From: Pontibacter kalidii
GTDB lineage: Bacteria; Bacteroidota; Bacteroidia; Cytophagales; Hymenobacteraceae
NCBI RefSeq assembly: GCF_026278245.1
Contig: NZ_CP111079.1
Coordinates: 1,614,501 to 1,678,500 of the forward strand
Direction: 5' to 3'
Length of the DNA: 64,000 nucleotides
Within the stretch, counting starts at the first letter, position 1. Every line of letters starts with the position of its first letter. Below the pieces are notes generated by a model. It did not search any database, was not told the origin of the DNA, and saw nothing but the letters and a program-made list of their open reading frames with translations. Below are positions 1 through 9,447 of the stretch, piece after piece. Made by a program: the position numbers and the translations under genes.

Positions 1-285
1 CCTTTTTATACTTCCATCATCAACCAAAACCGAGACCTGCCTTACGGGGAGCGGGAAAAGCAGTGGCAGCTGATACGCCGTGGCCGCTACGTGGAGTTTA
101 ACTTGGTGTATGACCGCGGCACCAAGTTCGGGCTGCTGACCAAGGGCAGAATCGAGTCCATTCTGATGAGCCTGCCGACGCATGCCTCCTGGGTGTACAA
201 CTTTATACCCGAGCCGGGCAGCTCCGAGGAGCAGACGCTGGGCTACCTGAAAAAGGAAATCGACTGGATAAACATAGCTGAGTAA
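1..285 (+). CDS. hemF: Oxygen-dependent coproporphyrinogen III oxidase, 3' end only
   Basis: This is the C-terminal 94 residues of HemF; the 5' part lies before the window. HemF converts coproporphyrinogen III to protoporphyrinogen IX with O2 in cytoplasmic haem synthesis. The frame is open from base 1. It contains [20 protein letters not shown] and then [11 protein letters not shown], which match the conserved C-terminal active-site region of the family. The stop codon shares its last base with the ATG of the next gene (TAATG), so the two are probably translationally coupled. Haem supply suits the many haem proteins encoded further on. Identification is firm, and only the start is missing. 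Confidence 0.93.
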   Translation, partial: PFYTSIINQNRDLPYGEREKQWQLIRRGRYVEFNLVYDRGTKFGLLTKGRIESILMSLPTHASWVYNFIPEPGSSEEQTLGYLKKEIDWINIAE

Positions 286-860
286 TGCTGGAGACGTTTA
301 AGCAGCTGGACAGGGACCTGTTCATCCACCTCAACGAGATGCACAGCCCTATCTGGGATACCATCATGATCTTCATGTCGGACAAGTATGTCTGGATCCC
401 CTTTTACCTGGGCCTGATCGGTTACCTGGCGTGGCGCTACCGCCGGCAAAGTATAGCCATGGTCCTGCTGGTGATCGCTGCCATCGGAGCCGCCGATTTT
501 ATCGCCTCCGGCCTGATGAAGCCCTACTTTATGCGCCTGCGCCCCTGCCACGACCCCGCGCTGGCCGAGGTGATCAATGTGGTGCAGAACTGCGGCGGCA
601 AGTTCGGCTTCATCTCCTCGCATGCGGCCAACACGTTCGCGCTGGCCGTTTTCTTCAGCCTCGTGCTTTCGGAGCGATACCTGATCTTTAAGGTGCTGTT
701 GCTCGCCTGGGCAGTTATTGTGACATACAGCCGTATTTACCTGGGCGTGCACTACCCCTCCGATGTGCTGCTGGGCGCACTGCTGGGCGCTGCACTGGCT
801 TACCTGGCCTCCTTGGCTTATGGCCTCCTACTTAGACGTTACTCCTATTTCAGGCCCTAA
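285..860 (+). CDS. PAP2-family membrane phosphatase
   Basis: This is a 191-residue membrane protein with about five hydrophobic helices and the three PAP2 signature blocks. They are KPYFMRLRP, then SSHAANTF (the PSGH block with Ser in place of Pro), then SRIYLGVHYPSD. These supply the Arg/His/Asp residues used to hydrolyse phosphate monoesters such as undecaprenyl pyrophosphate, phosphatidic acid or phosphatidylglycerophosphate. The substrate cannot be told from sequence. The start overlaps the hemF stop by one base. The gene is probably cotranscribed with hemF, although no metabolic link is obvious. Confidence 0.88.
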   Translation: MLETFKQLDRDLFIHLNEMHSPIWDTIMIFMSDKYVWIPFYLGLIGYLAWRYRRQSIAMVLLVIAAIGAADFIASGLMKPYFMRLRPCHDPALAEVINVVQNCGGKFGFISSHAANTFALAVFFSLVLSERYLIFKVLLLAWAVIVTYSRIYLGVHYPSDVLLGALLGAALAYLASLAYGLLLRRYSYFRP

Positions 861-908
861 ACCTTTCCCGAAAACGGCTGTTTAAGCATAACCTAAACGG
901 CAAACGGA

Positions 909-3287
909 TTGCGGCTACTCCTCTATCATACTTTATTACTTCTACTGAACCTGCTGTGCCTGGCAACTCCTGCGGCGGCACAGTCGGTTTATACTTTGTC
1001 GGGGCGCGTGCTGGATGCCGAGACCGGCGAGGCACTGGCAGGGGCCGCTGTGGCGCTGAAGGAGCGCCCTTCGGCCGGAGCTATGACGGATGCCTCCGGC
1101 AGTTATAGCTTTGCTGCATATGAGGGCATGTATACCCTTGTGGTAAAGTATATTGGCTTCGAAACCCAGGAGCAGCCGGTACAGCTCAATCAGCCTGTAA
1201 GGATAACCGTACGACTCTCGCCCACTACCTACCAGGTGCAGGAAGTGCAGGTGGTGGGCGCGCGCAGCACTCCCCTCCACGAGACACCCCAGATGGGCCA
1301 GCTGGAGCTGCCGCTGGAGACGCTCAAAAGCCTGCCGGTACTCTTCGGAGAGGTGGATATCCTGAAAACGGTGTCGCTGATGCCAGGCGTGAAATCGGCT
1401 GGTGAGGGCAGCACGGGCTTTTACGTGCGCGGCGGTGGGGCCGATCAGAACCTGGTGCTCCTCGATAAGGCCACGGTGTACAATCCCGGCCACCTGTTCA
1501 ACTTCTTCTCCGTCTTCAACAGCGACGCCATCGACCAGACCACCCTCATCAAAGGCAACATGCCGGCGCGCTACGGCGGCCGCCTGTCCTCTGTGCTCGA
1601 CATCGGCATGAAAGAAGGCGATTTGACTGATTTTCGGGTGGACGGAGGCATTGGGCTGATCGCCTCGCGGCTGTCGGTGCAGGGCCCGCTGTTGGAGGAC
1701 AAGGCCGCGTTTATACTTTCGAGTAGGCGCACCTACGCTGATGTGCTCATGAACCCCTTTCTCAAAAATACGGAGCAGGGCGGTGTCCCCTACTATTTCT
1801 ACGACCTTAATGGAAAGCTAAGCTTTATACTTTCTGAGAAGGATAAGCTCTACTTGAGCGGCTACTACGGCCGGGATGTGGGGGAGCTAACGCTCTCGGA
1901 AGGCCGTTTCAAAGGGGATTTCTTCTGGGGAAACAGCAGCGCCACCGCCCGCTGGAACCATATTTTTAATGATAAACTAGTGTTGGATGTGTATGGGGTG
2001 ATGAGCAAGTATGACTTCGAGTTCAACTGGGATTTTGGCGGCTTCACCACCGTGGCCCAAACCGGCGTGGAGGACTACAGCGCCAGCCTCGACTTTACCT
2101 ATAAACCCGACGCGCGCCACCGCCTGCAGTACGGACTGCAGTATACGTACCACCAGCTCCTGCCCCGCGCCGGGGAGGCCGAGAGCGCCAGCGGCGAAAT
2201 ATTCGGCACCGCTCAGCTCCTCACCAAGTATGGCCACGAGTATGGTTTATACTTATCGGATGATATATACCTGACTGATAAATTGCTGCTTAGCCTCGGT
2301 ATCCGAAACAGCTATTTTACCCAAACGGGGCCGTTTACTTTTTATCAATTTGATGAAAAACTGATGGCTACTGACTCAACGATGTATGGCTCCGGGGAGA
2401 AAGTGAAAACCTTCAGCGCCTGGGAGCCGCGGGTGTCGGCAAAGTATGAAATCAACACACGATCCTCCATAAAAGCGGCCTACTCTAGGTCTGCGCAGTA
2501 CCTGCACCTGGTCTCGAATGCCTACACCACCTTGCCGCTGGATGTCTGGGCGCCGAGTTCGGCCATGGTGGAGCCGCAGCGGGCCACGCAGTATGCCCTG
2601 GGCTATTTCAGAAGTATAAGGGAAAACCAGTACGAGGGGTCCGTGGAAGTATACTATAAGGACCTGGAGAACCAGCTGGAGTACCGCGAGGGCTTTGCGC
2701 CCGCCCCCAGTAACCGCGACCTGGAGTATGAGTTTGTGAGTGGCAGTGGCAGATCGTACGGTGTGGAGCTGTTCCTGCGCAAGAACTACGGGCCGTTACA
2801 GGGGTGGTTTGGCTATACCCATTCCCGCACCACACGCACCTTCCCCGACCTGAATAACGGGCAGCGGTTCCCGGCCCGATATGACCGCCGCCACGACCTC
2901 TCTGTGGTGGGCAGCTACAAGTATAACGATCGATGGACCTTTGGCGGCAGCTTTGTGTACGGCACCGGCGAGGCCACCACGCTGCCTGTGCGGCGCTATT
3001 ACCTGGAGGGCACGGTGAATTACCAGTACGGCGACCGCAACAGCTTTCGGATGCAGCCCACCCACCGCCTCGACCTTTCGGCCACACTGGAAGGCAGGAA
3101 ATGGAAGAACATCGAAAACAGCTGGACCTTCTCCGTCTACAATGTATATGGGCGCCGGAACCCCTACTTATACTACATCGATAACGAGGGCAGCGCCTAC
3201 GATTCGGGCGTTAAACTGCAGGCCAAGAAAGTCTCCATCGTACCGTTTCCCTTGCCTTCAGTTATCTTAAACTTTACCTGGAAGTAA
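909..3287 (+). CDS. TonB-dependent outer-membrane receptor with N-terminal carboxypeptidase-regulatory-like domain
   Basis: This 792-residue receptor has a signal peptide (about residues 1-24, ending AAAQ). A CarboxypepD_reg-like beta domain follows (about 28-110, starting YTLSGRVLDAETGEALAGA), then a plug (about 120-235, with GFYVRGGGADQNLVLLD) and a 22-strand-type barrel. No ATG lies upstream in frame. The TTG at 909 places the signal peptide correctly and is the best start. Such receptors take up a bound substrate across the outer membrane using TonB energy. The next gene, 3 bp downstream, is a DUF4249 lipoprotein, the usual partner of this receptor subgroup and probably its surface or periplasmic accessory protein. 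The ligand is unknown. Confidence 0.9.
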   Translation: MRLLLYHTLLLLLNLLCLATPAAAQSVYTLSGRVLDAETGEALAGAAVALKERPSAGAMTDASGSYSFAAYEGMYTLVVKYIGFETQEQPVQLNQPVRITVRLSPTTYQVQEVQVVGARSTPLHETPQMGQLELPLETLKSLPVLFGEVDILKTVSLMPGVKSAGEGSTGFYVRGGGADQNLVLLDKATVYNPGHLFNFFSVFNSDAIDQTTLIKGNMPARYGGRLSSVLDIGMKEGDLTDFRVDGGIGLIASRLSVQGPLLEDKAAFILSSRRTYADVLMNPFLKNTEQGGVPYYFYDLNGKLSFILSEKDKLYLSGYYGRDVGELTLSEGRFKGDFFWGNSSATARWNHIFNDKLVLDVYGVMSKYDFEFNWDFGGFTTVAQTGVEDYSASLDFTYKPDARHRLQYGLQYTYHQLLPRAGEAESASGEIFGTAQLLTKYGHEYGLYLSDDIYLTDKLLLSLGIRNSYFTQTGPFTFYQFDEKLMATDSTMYGSGEKVKTFSAWEPRVSAKYEINTRSSIKAAYSRSAQYLHLVSNAYTTLPLDVWAPSSAMVEPQRATQYALGYFRSIRENQYEGSVEVYYKDLENQLEYREGFAPAPSNRDLEYEFVSGSGRSYGVELFLRKNYGPLQGWFGYTHSRTTRTFPDLNNGQRFPARYDRRHDLSVVGSYKYNDRWTFGGSFVYGTGEATTLPVRRYYLEGTVNYQYGDRNSFRMQPTHRLDLSATLEGRKWKNIENSWTFSVYNVYGRRNPYLYYIDNEGSAYDSGVKLQAKKVSIVPFPLPSVILNFTWK

Positions 3288-3290
3288 GCT

Positions 3291-4226
3291 ATGCGCAGAC
3301 CCTACTTTATACTTGCCATACTTTGCAGCCTGCTGTTTTCTGGTTGTGAGGAGGATATCACCGTAGAGGTTCCGAAGGGTGAAGAGCAACTGGTGGTGGA
3401 GGGCCATATAGAACAGAATGCGCCACCGGTGGTCGTGCTTACCCGAACGGTCCCGGTTTTTACCGAAGTATCGGCGGAGGCGCTGGCGCAGAGCTTCGTG
3501 CACGATGCGCAGGTGAGCATAACCGTGGACGGGAAAAGCTACCCTTTAAAAGAAACACCCTCAGTTGCTTTATCAGAAGAGGTTAAGGAATTGATAGCCG
3601 TGCAACTAGGGCTTAGGCCAGCGCTGCTGAGCGCCAACGCGGGCTTTCTGTTTTATCTCTATACTTCGGAGGAGCTGAAAGGCGAACCGGGTAAAAGCTA
3701 CCGGCTGCACATCAGCCACGAAGGGCGCGAGCTAAGCGCTGTCACTACAATTCCGCACCTCAATCCCCTCGACTCCATTTTTACGGTCCCGCATCCTAAC
3801 CCGGAGGAAGACAGCCTGCGTCAGCTCTATTACCGCTACTCCGACCCCGACACACTGGGCAATACGGTACGCTACTTTACCAAGCGCAACAGCGAGCCGT
3901 TTTACCCCGGCCGCTTCGCCTCTGTTTTTTCGGACGAGTTCATTAACGGTGCCACCATCGATTACCCGCTGGACCGGGGGGAGCCTAAGGGTCAGGCAGA
4001 AGTAGACCTGGACCTCTACAGCTATTTCGGGAAGGGCGATACAGTAACGGTACGCTGGGCGGCTATCGATCAGGCGCATTACCGCTTCTGGTTCACGCTG
4101 GAAAACGAGCAGAACAACAACGGCAGCCCCATTTCCTCCCCCAACATCACGCAGTCTAACATACAGGGCGGCCTAGGCGTCTGGGGTGGCTATGGCGTAA
4201 GTTACCACACGCTGATCATCGAGTAA
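3291..4226 (+). CDS. DUF4249-family lipoprotein
   Basis: This is a 311-residue protein. Its lipoprotein signal ends LLFSGC, with the lipid-accepting Cys near residue 19. The mature start EEDITVEVPKGEEQLVVEGH followed by APPVVVLTRTVPVF is typical of DUF4249, a Bacteroidota family encoded directly after TonB-dependent receptors. It lies 3 bp after the receptor gene and is surely in the same operon. By analogy it helps the receptor at the outer membrane, but no biochemical role is established as far as I know. The stop codon abuts the stop of the convergent channel gene with no base between them. Confidence 0.87.
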   Translation: MRRPYFILAILCSLLFSGCEEDITVEVPKGEEQLVVEGHIEQNAPPVVVLTRTVPVFTEVSAEALAQSFVHDAQVSITVDGKSYPLKETPSVALSEEVKELIAVQLGLRPALLSANAGFLFYLYTSEELKGEPGKSYRLHISHEGRELSAVTTIPHLNPLDSIFTVPHPNPEEDSLRQLYYRYSDPDTLGNTVRYFTKRNSEPFYPGRFASVFSDEFINGATIDYPLDRGEPKGQAEVDLDLYSYFGKGDTVTVRWAAIDQAHYRFWFTLENEQNNNGSPISSPNITQSNIQGGLGVWGGYGVSYHTLIIE

Positions 4227-5042
4227 TTAGGCAAGGGGCTCAAAGCTGTAGCCGCAGTTGTAGCAAAAGTTGGCCTCAGCCAAGTGCCCTTCGGTGTGGC
4301 AGTTAGGGCAGACACGGCTGTGCGACACTCCCAAACGCTCCGACCGCGACATCTCCACTGTCACGATGCCTGTGGGCACGGCGATGATCCCGTAGCCCAT
4401 GATCATCACTATGCTGGCTATGAACTGGCCCAGGGCAGTCTGTGGGGCAATATCGCCATAGCCTACGGTAGTTAGTGTTACGATGGTCCAGTAAATGCTT
4501 TTCGGGATACTGGTATAGCCGCTTTCCTGGCCTTCGATGAGGTACATCAGGGAGCCGATAATTACCACCAGCAGCAGTACCGTGCCCAGGAAAACCGCAA
4601 TTTTGGTAGCACTTGCCCGCAGCGCCCGGGTTAGCACCTGTCCCTCGTTAATAAAGCGCGTCAGTTTGAAAATCCGGGCAATCCGGAGCAGGCGCAGCAC
4701 CCTGACCACCAGCAGGTACTGCGAACCAAGTATAAACAGGCTCAGGTAAGTAGGCAGAATGGCAAGCAGGTCCACCAATCCGAAGAAGGAGAAAATATAC
4801 TTGATGGGCCGCGGCGTGCTGTATATCCGGAGAAAATACTCGATGGTGAAGATGATGGTGAAGCTCCACTCCAGCCTGAGGAAAAGCTCAAGGTACTCCC
4901 GCCGTAAGGCCACCACGCTCTCTAACGATACGATGGTAACACTTAAGATAATGAGCACAAGTAGCGCCACGTCAAATCCCTTGCCCGCGGGTGTATCGGC
5001 CTCAAAAATGATGCGGTACAGTTTTCTTCTTAGTGCGCTCAT
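4227..5042 (-). CDS. Voltage-gated-type potassium channel with C-terminal zinc ribbon
   Basis: This 271-residue protein has six transmembrane helices of the voltage-gated channel superfamily. S4 carries regularly spaced arginines (RVLRLLRIARIFKLTR, about 114-129). The pore loop contains the K+ selectivity filter TVGYGD (192-197). The C-terminal tail is soluble and holds two Cys pairs, CPNC (245-248) and CYNC (260-263), which look like a zinc ribbon. It probably conducts K+ across the inner membrane. The ribbon could act in assembly or regulation, which is inference. It reads convergently against the DUF4249 gene. Confidence 0.88.
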   Translation of the reverse strand: MSALRRKLYRIIFEADTPAGKGFDVALLVLIILSVTIVSLESVVALRREYLELFLRLEWSFTIIFTIEYFLRIYSTPRPIKYIFSFFGLVDLLAILPTYLSLFILGSQYLLVVRVLRLLRIARIFKLTRFINEGQVLTRALRASATKIAVFLGTVLLLVVIIGSLMYLIEGQESGYTSIPKSIYWTIVTLTTVGYGDIAPQTALGQFIASIVMIMGYGIIAVPTGIVTVEMSRSERLGVSHSRVCPNCHTEGHLAEANFCYNCGYSFEPLA

Positions 5043-5158
5043 ATTGCTTCTGCCTACTAGCTAAAGCTTCTACGGATTTTACACCTGCAAGCTATAACGG
5101 CGAATTAATGACATAAAGTTATACTTTATACTTTATCTATTTCTGCTTATGCTGCAGG

Positions 5159-6577
5159 CTAGAAAGTAGAGATTACCTGTACCGAGTCGCGCTGGAGCTT
5201 ATAGCTGAGGTAGCTCTTGATACGTCCCTCATACTCCTGCACCTGTGCTGTCTGCAGCTTTGGCCTTACTGCCTCTGGCTGCTTCACCGGTTTCTTGTCT
5301 TTTAAGGCCACCTCCTGTACCACCGGCTGCGGCGGCCTCCAGTCTATCATGACCAGCGTTATGGTGTCGGCCTTAGCAGGGTTGGTGGTGCTGACCATGT
5401 CGCCAACCTGTACTTTCTGGATCTCAGGGAAAAGCATCTTCAGTTCGCGGGTGGCGTTGCCGTTGAGCTCTATTTTCTGCTGCCGGCGCACACTGTCGGC
5501 GTGCTGCACCTGCAGCTTCTGCAACTCCAGCGTCTTCAGGATGTCCTTGGTCATGTTATTGGTGATATCGTAGGCGATCTTCTGCATCTCCTCCGGCGAT
5601 ACGTCCAACTGCACCAGCTTTACCCTGTATTTCTCTAGCTTGTTCTGCGCTAGCACCTCGTTGTAGTGCTTCACCAGGTTCTCGTCCACCTGCTTGCCCA
5701 CGCTATAGATCTTTACCTGCTTGAGCGAGTCCGCCTGCTGAATTTCCCATTTGATGATCTCATTTTTGCGGCTGGTAAAGTCCGCAATCACAAGCTGCTC
5801 AATCCGTTTTTTGGTCTTCACGTCGGAATAGATGTTGTAGAGGAAGTAGACGCTGGGCGCCACCACAATCATGAGCACCACCACCATGGCCTGTGCCACC
5901 CGCTTTTGCTTTGCCTGGTCTACGTAGGCTTTGGTATTGAAATGCAGGTACTTCACAATCATGTAAGTGGCCAGACTAATGAAAACGGCGTTGATAAAGA
6001 AGAGGTAAAACCCGCCCAGGAAGTAATCAAAGCGCCCGACCGCCAGGCCAAATCCCGCTGTGCAGAGCGGCGGCATCAGGGCGGTGGCAATGGCCACTCC
6101 TGGTATAGCATTCGACTTATCGGAGCGAGAAATGGAAACGATGCCGGCTACTCCACCGAAGAAAGCCACCCCTACATCCAGCAGCGTTGGCGTGGTGCGG
6201 GCCAGCAGCTCGTTTGTCGGTTCGCCCAACGGGGTAACGCTGAAGTATAAAAAGCTTACCACTAAGCCTGCTGCCGCTGCCAGCGCCAGGTTCTTAATCG
6301 AGTCAATCAACATTTCGCGGTCATTGATCCCCACCGAGAGGCCCACGCCAAGAATAGGCGACATGAGCGGGGAGACTAACATGGCCCCGATGATCACGGC
6401 GCCAGAGCCGGTGTCCAACCCTATGGAGGCGAGCACTGCCGAGCAAATCAGCATCCAGGTGTTGTTGCCGCGAATGGGGATCTTGTCGTTTATCTCACGG
6501 ATAGTGCCTTCTTCATCAGTTTCATGCTGAATGTTCAGCACGCTGTCGGACAGCTTTTTAAGGGATTGCAGCAGCAT
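5159..6577 (-). CDS. DUF389-family membrane protein
   Basis: This 472-residue protein has an N-terminal DUF389 membrane domain (about residues 30-220) with conserved stretches such as GAVIIGAMLVSPLMSPI and ALMPPLCTAGFGLA. A further helix and a long soluble C-terminal half rich in Lys and Gln follow. DUF389 proteins are widespread polytopic inner-membrane proteins without an agreed function. The soluble extension (about 250-472) is unlike the minimal family and may face the periplasm, which is inference from the last membrane helix. It lies in a run of minus-strand membrane protein genes, with 48 bp to the DUF2254 gene. Confidence 0.82.
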   Translation of the reverse strand: MLLQSLKKLSDSVLNIQHETDEEGTIREINDKIPIRGNNTWMLICSAVLASIGLDTGSGAVIIGAMLVSPLMSPILGVGLSVGINDREMLIDSIKNLALAAAAGLVVSFLYFSVTPLGEPTNELLARTTPTLLDVGVAFFGGVAGIVSISRSDKSNAIPGVAIATALMPPLCTAGFGLAVGRFDYFLGGFYLFFINAVFISLATYMIVKYLHFNTKAYVDQAKQKRVAQAMVVVLMIVVAPSVYFLYNIYSDVKTKKRIEQLVIADFTSRKNEIIKWEIQQADSLKQVKIYSVGKQVDENLVKHYNEVLAQNKLEKYRVKLVQLDVSPEEMQKIAYDITNNMTKDILKTLELQKLQVQHADSVRRQQKIELNGNATRELKMLFPEIQKVQVGDMVSTTNPAKADTITLVMIDWRPPQPVVQEVALKDKKPVKQPEAVRPKLQTAQVQEYEGRIKSYLSYKLQRDSVQVISTF

Positions 6578-6625
6578 ACTTGTTACGTGTAAGGGCTACA
6601 AAAATAAGAAAAATAGCCAAAGTGC

Positions 6626-7966
6626 CTAATGAGAGGGGCTGAGGAGGGGCAGCGGGTCGCGTAGCAAACCCATGTTGTTGATCTGGTTCAGCAGCAGGTT
6701 TATCCGCTTCCGGTCGCCGGGGTTTTCTATACTTTCCCCGGCATCGTGCAGTAGCAGGCAGGCCTCCTGGTAGAGCACCGGAAGCAGGTGCGGGTAAGGC
6801 CTCGCCTTGTGCAGCAGGCTCTGCAGCATCAACAGCAACTTAAGTATGACCACACTGTCCTGCTTGCCGTACAGGCGCAGCGGGGCCAGGGTTAAACTGT
6901 AAATGTCCCGGAACGTCTGGTGCTCAAACCTGATGCGGCCGGCACCTTTCTTATCGTAAATTACCTTTTCGTCCGTCAGCTGCATCCGCTGGGCGAACAG
7001 GGCCGTGAGGTAATCAATGGCTTTCAGGGCAGTGCCGGGATCGTTGATGCCGGGGCTCAGTGCCTTCACCGCGCTTTCCGTGATGTGCTTTATCCCGAAG
7101 ATGTAGTTTATGCCTGCCCGCTCTTCCCTGAAGAAGTTTACATGGTCGAAAAGGCGGCTGGCAAACTCATCCATGTCGGGAAGGGTTTTGTTAATGCGGG
7201 CAAACGGCACCCCCTCCACCAGGAAGCTACCGAGCGGCTGCTCAAAATCAAGGACCACATCAAACTCCCTCAGGATATGGAGCACGGCCTTCTCATCAAG
7301 GCTCTGCAGGTATCCGGTGACAGGGCTTTTGAGCTGTTGCCACTCCTTCTGCTCAAACACGTTGGGGACCTGCGCCCCCTTGTCGCGGCTGATCTCCTCT
7401 TCCAGCTGCCGGCTTGTTATATTATAAATGCTTTCCAGTATGCTGTCTATCTGTACCGACTCTGAGATGGAGTGGATGAAATAGACGAAGAAGCCAAGGC
7501 AGATGATGGCAAATCCCATGGCCAGGAAAATAGCAAACCCAGGCAGATCTGTACTGTAGGAGTCGGAGCGTATGTTTACCATCACCACCAAGGTATAAAT
7601 CAAGGTGCCCAGGTAAAGCCCAGTAACGCCTTGGTTCGACTTATAGCTGATTATCCCGGGTACTACGCGTGGGGAGAAGTTGGTGCTGGCCTGGTTTAGC
7701 ACGAGCATCACCATGGTAAAGCTGAAAACGGTGAGCGAGAAAATACCTGTGGCGATGGTGCTCAGGACCATGTTGGCCGTTTCACCGTTGCGGATGATCA
7801 GGTAGGGCAGCTTCTCGTCCAGTGCTTTGCTCAGGCCCAGCGTCTCGAAGTACAGCACCACCAGCGCCAGGGCAAAGAAAGCCAACGAGATGAGGGTGGG
7901 GATAAACCCAATGCTACTGATGATGAACTGGTAAATAAATTTAAGGCGGCTGAGAATCTTATCCAT
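6626..7966 (-). CDS. DUF2254-family membrane protein
   Basis: This 446-residue protein has two hydrophobic pairs near the N-terminus (about 15-40 and 68-165), then a soluble domain. The segment TANMVLSTIATGIFSLTVFS followed by STNFSPRVVPGII matches DUF2254, a predicted inner-membrane family of unknown function with no characterised reaction. GINDPGTALKAIDYL in the soluble part is also family-typical. It is encoded upstream of and in the same direction as the DUF389 gene, so the two may be cotranscribed. No regulatory site was seen in front of it. Confidence 0.82.
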   Translation of the reverse strand: MDKILSRLKFIYQFIISSIGFIPTLISLAFFALALVVLYFETLGLSKALDEKLPYLIIRNGETANMVLSTIATGIFSLTVFSFTMVMLVLNQASTNFSPRVVPGIISYKSNQGVTGLYLGTLIYTLVVMVNIRSDSYSTDLPGFAIFLAMGFAIICLGFFVYFIHSISESVQIDSILESIYNITSRQLEEEISRDKGAQVPNVFEQKEWQQLKSPVTGYLQSLDEKAVLHILREFDVVLDFEQPLGSFLVEGVPFARINKTLPDMDEFASRLFDHVNFFREERAGINYIFGIKHITESAVKALSPGINDPGTALKAIDYLTALFAQRMQLTDEKVIYDKKGAGRIRFEHQTFRDIYSLTLAPLRLYGKQDSVVILKLLLMLQSLLHKARPYPHLLPVLYQEACLLLHDAGESIENPGDRKRINLLLNQINNMGLLRDPLPLLSPSH

Positions 7967-8040
7967 ACACGGTGCAGTAGCTTCTGACGGGGGATCATAC
8001 TGTATGGTCTTACTTTAAATTTAAAGGATGGGTTGTAAAC

Positions 8041-8078
8041 GCCTCAGCCACCCGGATTCCTATCGGGGTGGCTGAGGC
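8041..8078 (-). terminator. Terminator-like hairpin downstream of the cNMP-domain gene
   Basis: GCCTCAGCCACCC (8041-8053) pairs with GGGTGGCTGAGGC (8066-8078), a perfect 13-bp stem just past the stop at 8099. The uridine tract is poor on both strands, so termination strength is uncertain. Confidence 0.55.
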
Positions 8079-8098
8079 TAAGTATAAATCAACTGTGC

Positions 8099-8464
8099 TT
8101 ACTCGTAGGCAAGTGTTGCAAGGTTGGGCTGCTGGCTCATGAGCCGGATCAGGTAAAGCCTGAGTGGTGCCATGGTCTGAATGGCTTTGAGCAACTCCTG
8201 CTTCGGAATCTCGACCAGCGTGGCATTCTCGGCAAGTATGGCTGTGTGGCTGTGCTGCTCTTTCATCAGGTCCTGCAGCCCCACCAGGTGCCCCTGCTGC
8301 ACAAGCGTGTTCTTCGGAAGGCTTAACATAGACACTAACACAGCGCCCTGCACCACTAGGAAAAAAGACTCGGCTGGCTCACCCGTTTTATAGAGGTAGG
8401 TGCCAGCCACGAGCTCTCGCTGGGTTACCTGCAGCATTCCCTCTTTTATCGCTTTCTTGAGCAT
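8099..8464 (-). CDS. Stand-alone cyclic-nucleotide-binding-fold protein
   Basis: This 121-residue protein consists of one cNMP-binding (Crp sensor) beta-roll with no DNA-binding domain. YLYKTGEPAESFFLVVQGAV and GLQDLM fit the fold. The cAMP phosphate-binding cassette (usually RSA) is not clear, so ligand binding is uncertain. It lies 49 bp after the universal stress protein gene on the same strand, behind that gene's FNR-type promoter. Both are probably expressed at low oxygen. It may be a partner or regulator of the stress protein, which is inference only. Confidence 0.75.
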   Translation of the reverse strand: MLKKAIKEGMLQVTQRELVAGTYLYKTGEPAESFFLVVQGAVLVSMLSLPKNTLVQQGHLVGLQDLMKEQHSHTAILAENATLVEIPKQELLKAIQTMAPLRLYLIRLMSQQPNLATLAYE

Positions 8465-8513
8465 AACCTTCCTTCAGAAATTTTAAAGATCAGTTGCCTT
8501 GCCAGCCGCTGTT

Positions 8514-9425
8514 TTATGCTAATTCCGGAGTGATCAGGTGTAAGCGCTGTGGCGGCTGGTTTTGTTTGCTCTTGCAGTTGGTGCAGCAGCCCGAGCATGG
8601 CTTGCGCTTGTGCTGCCTGTAGGTGAGCAGCGGAATCTGCGTGTGGTAAGCCATCGTCTTTAGGTACGCACTGCTGAAGAGTCGCTGCATCAGATAGCTG
8701 TCCTGGGTTGCCATGATCAGCATGTCAGCTCCCTTTAGCTCGGCAAAATCGCTGATACCTTCCAGCACATCCTCCTCCTCCAGCATCCTCACGCTTACTT
8801 TCCTGCTGTTCAGCTGTGCCTCCACCTCCCGCATAGCCTGGTTTATGGCACTGAGTTGGGGCTTATCAGCGAGCGTGTACACCTGCACCAGCGACAGCCT
8901 GGCTCCTGCCTGCCTGGCAAAATTGTGGATGCGCTGCAACACCTTAGGGTCCCGGTCGGTAAAATCGGTGGCAAAAACAAGGTGCTTTAACTTGCGGTAG
9001 CCCTTGCCTCCAGGCAAAACCATCACCGGCACCTCCAGCATGCCCATAATGGCGGCGGCGTGATCGCTCTCTGGAACATCGGCAACGGCTGAGGACAGCG
9101 CGTTCATCAGCACCATATCTACGGCATAGTCCTGCACCACGGCTTTTATACTTTGGTGTAGGCTGCCCGGGCGCACTACACAGTCAAAGCCCTTCAGGTT
9201 ATCATCGTAGTGTTTTGCCAGGTGATGCTCTGCAAAGGTACGGAGCGCATGAATCGCCTTGCTCTGCTGCGTAAAGGTAAGGTCTGGCGTGCCCGAAGTA
9301 TACAGCAGCACCAGCTCCACACCCAAAGCCCTGGCAAGCGAGCCGGCGTAGCGCACCAGGTTCTCGCTTTCCTCATTAAACTGAACGGGTACAAGTATAT
9401 GCTTTATAGGTGTCGCCGTGGTCAT
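8514..9425 (-). CDS. Tandem universal stress protein with cysteine-rich C-terminal tail
   Basis: This 303-residue protein has two UspA domains (about 7-145 and 147-270); the first begins IKHILVPVQFNEESENLVRYA. The C-terminus ends in a tail with CSGCCTNC (Cys 277, 280, 281, 284), which resembles a metal or Fe-S binding knuckle and is not part of the usual UspA fold. Two-domain UspA proteins are often induced by oxygen limitation. Here the FNR-type box pair at 9479-9512 ends only 54 bp upstream of the start, with a -7-like box TAATTTTA at 9448-9455, giving a short leader. The ATG at 9425 fits that promoter. Confidence 0.87.
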   Translation of the reverse strand: MTTATPIKHILVPVQFNEESENLVRYAGSLARALGVELVLLYTSGTPDLTFTQQSKAIHALRTFAEHHLAKHYDDNLKGFDCVVRPGSLHQSIKAVVQDYAVDMVLMNALSSAVADVPESDHAAAIMGMLEVPVMVLPGGKGYRKLKHLVFATDFTDRDPKVLQRIHNFARQAGARLSLVQVYTLADKPQLSAINQAMREVEAQLNSRKVSVRMLEEEDVLEGISDFAELKGADMLIMATQDSYLMQRLFSSAYLKTMAYHTQIPLLTYRQHKRKPCSGCCTNCKSKQNQPPQRLHLITPELA

Positions 9426-9447
9426 AGTTTTGGTCCTTTATTTACTG

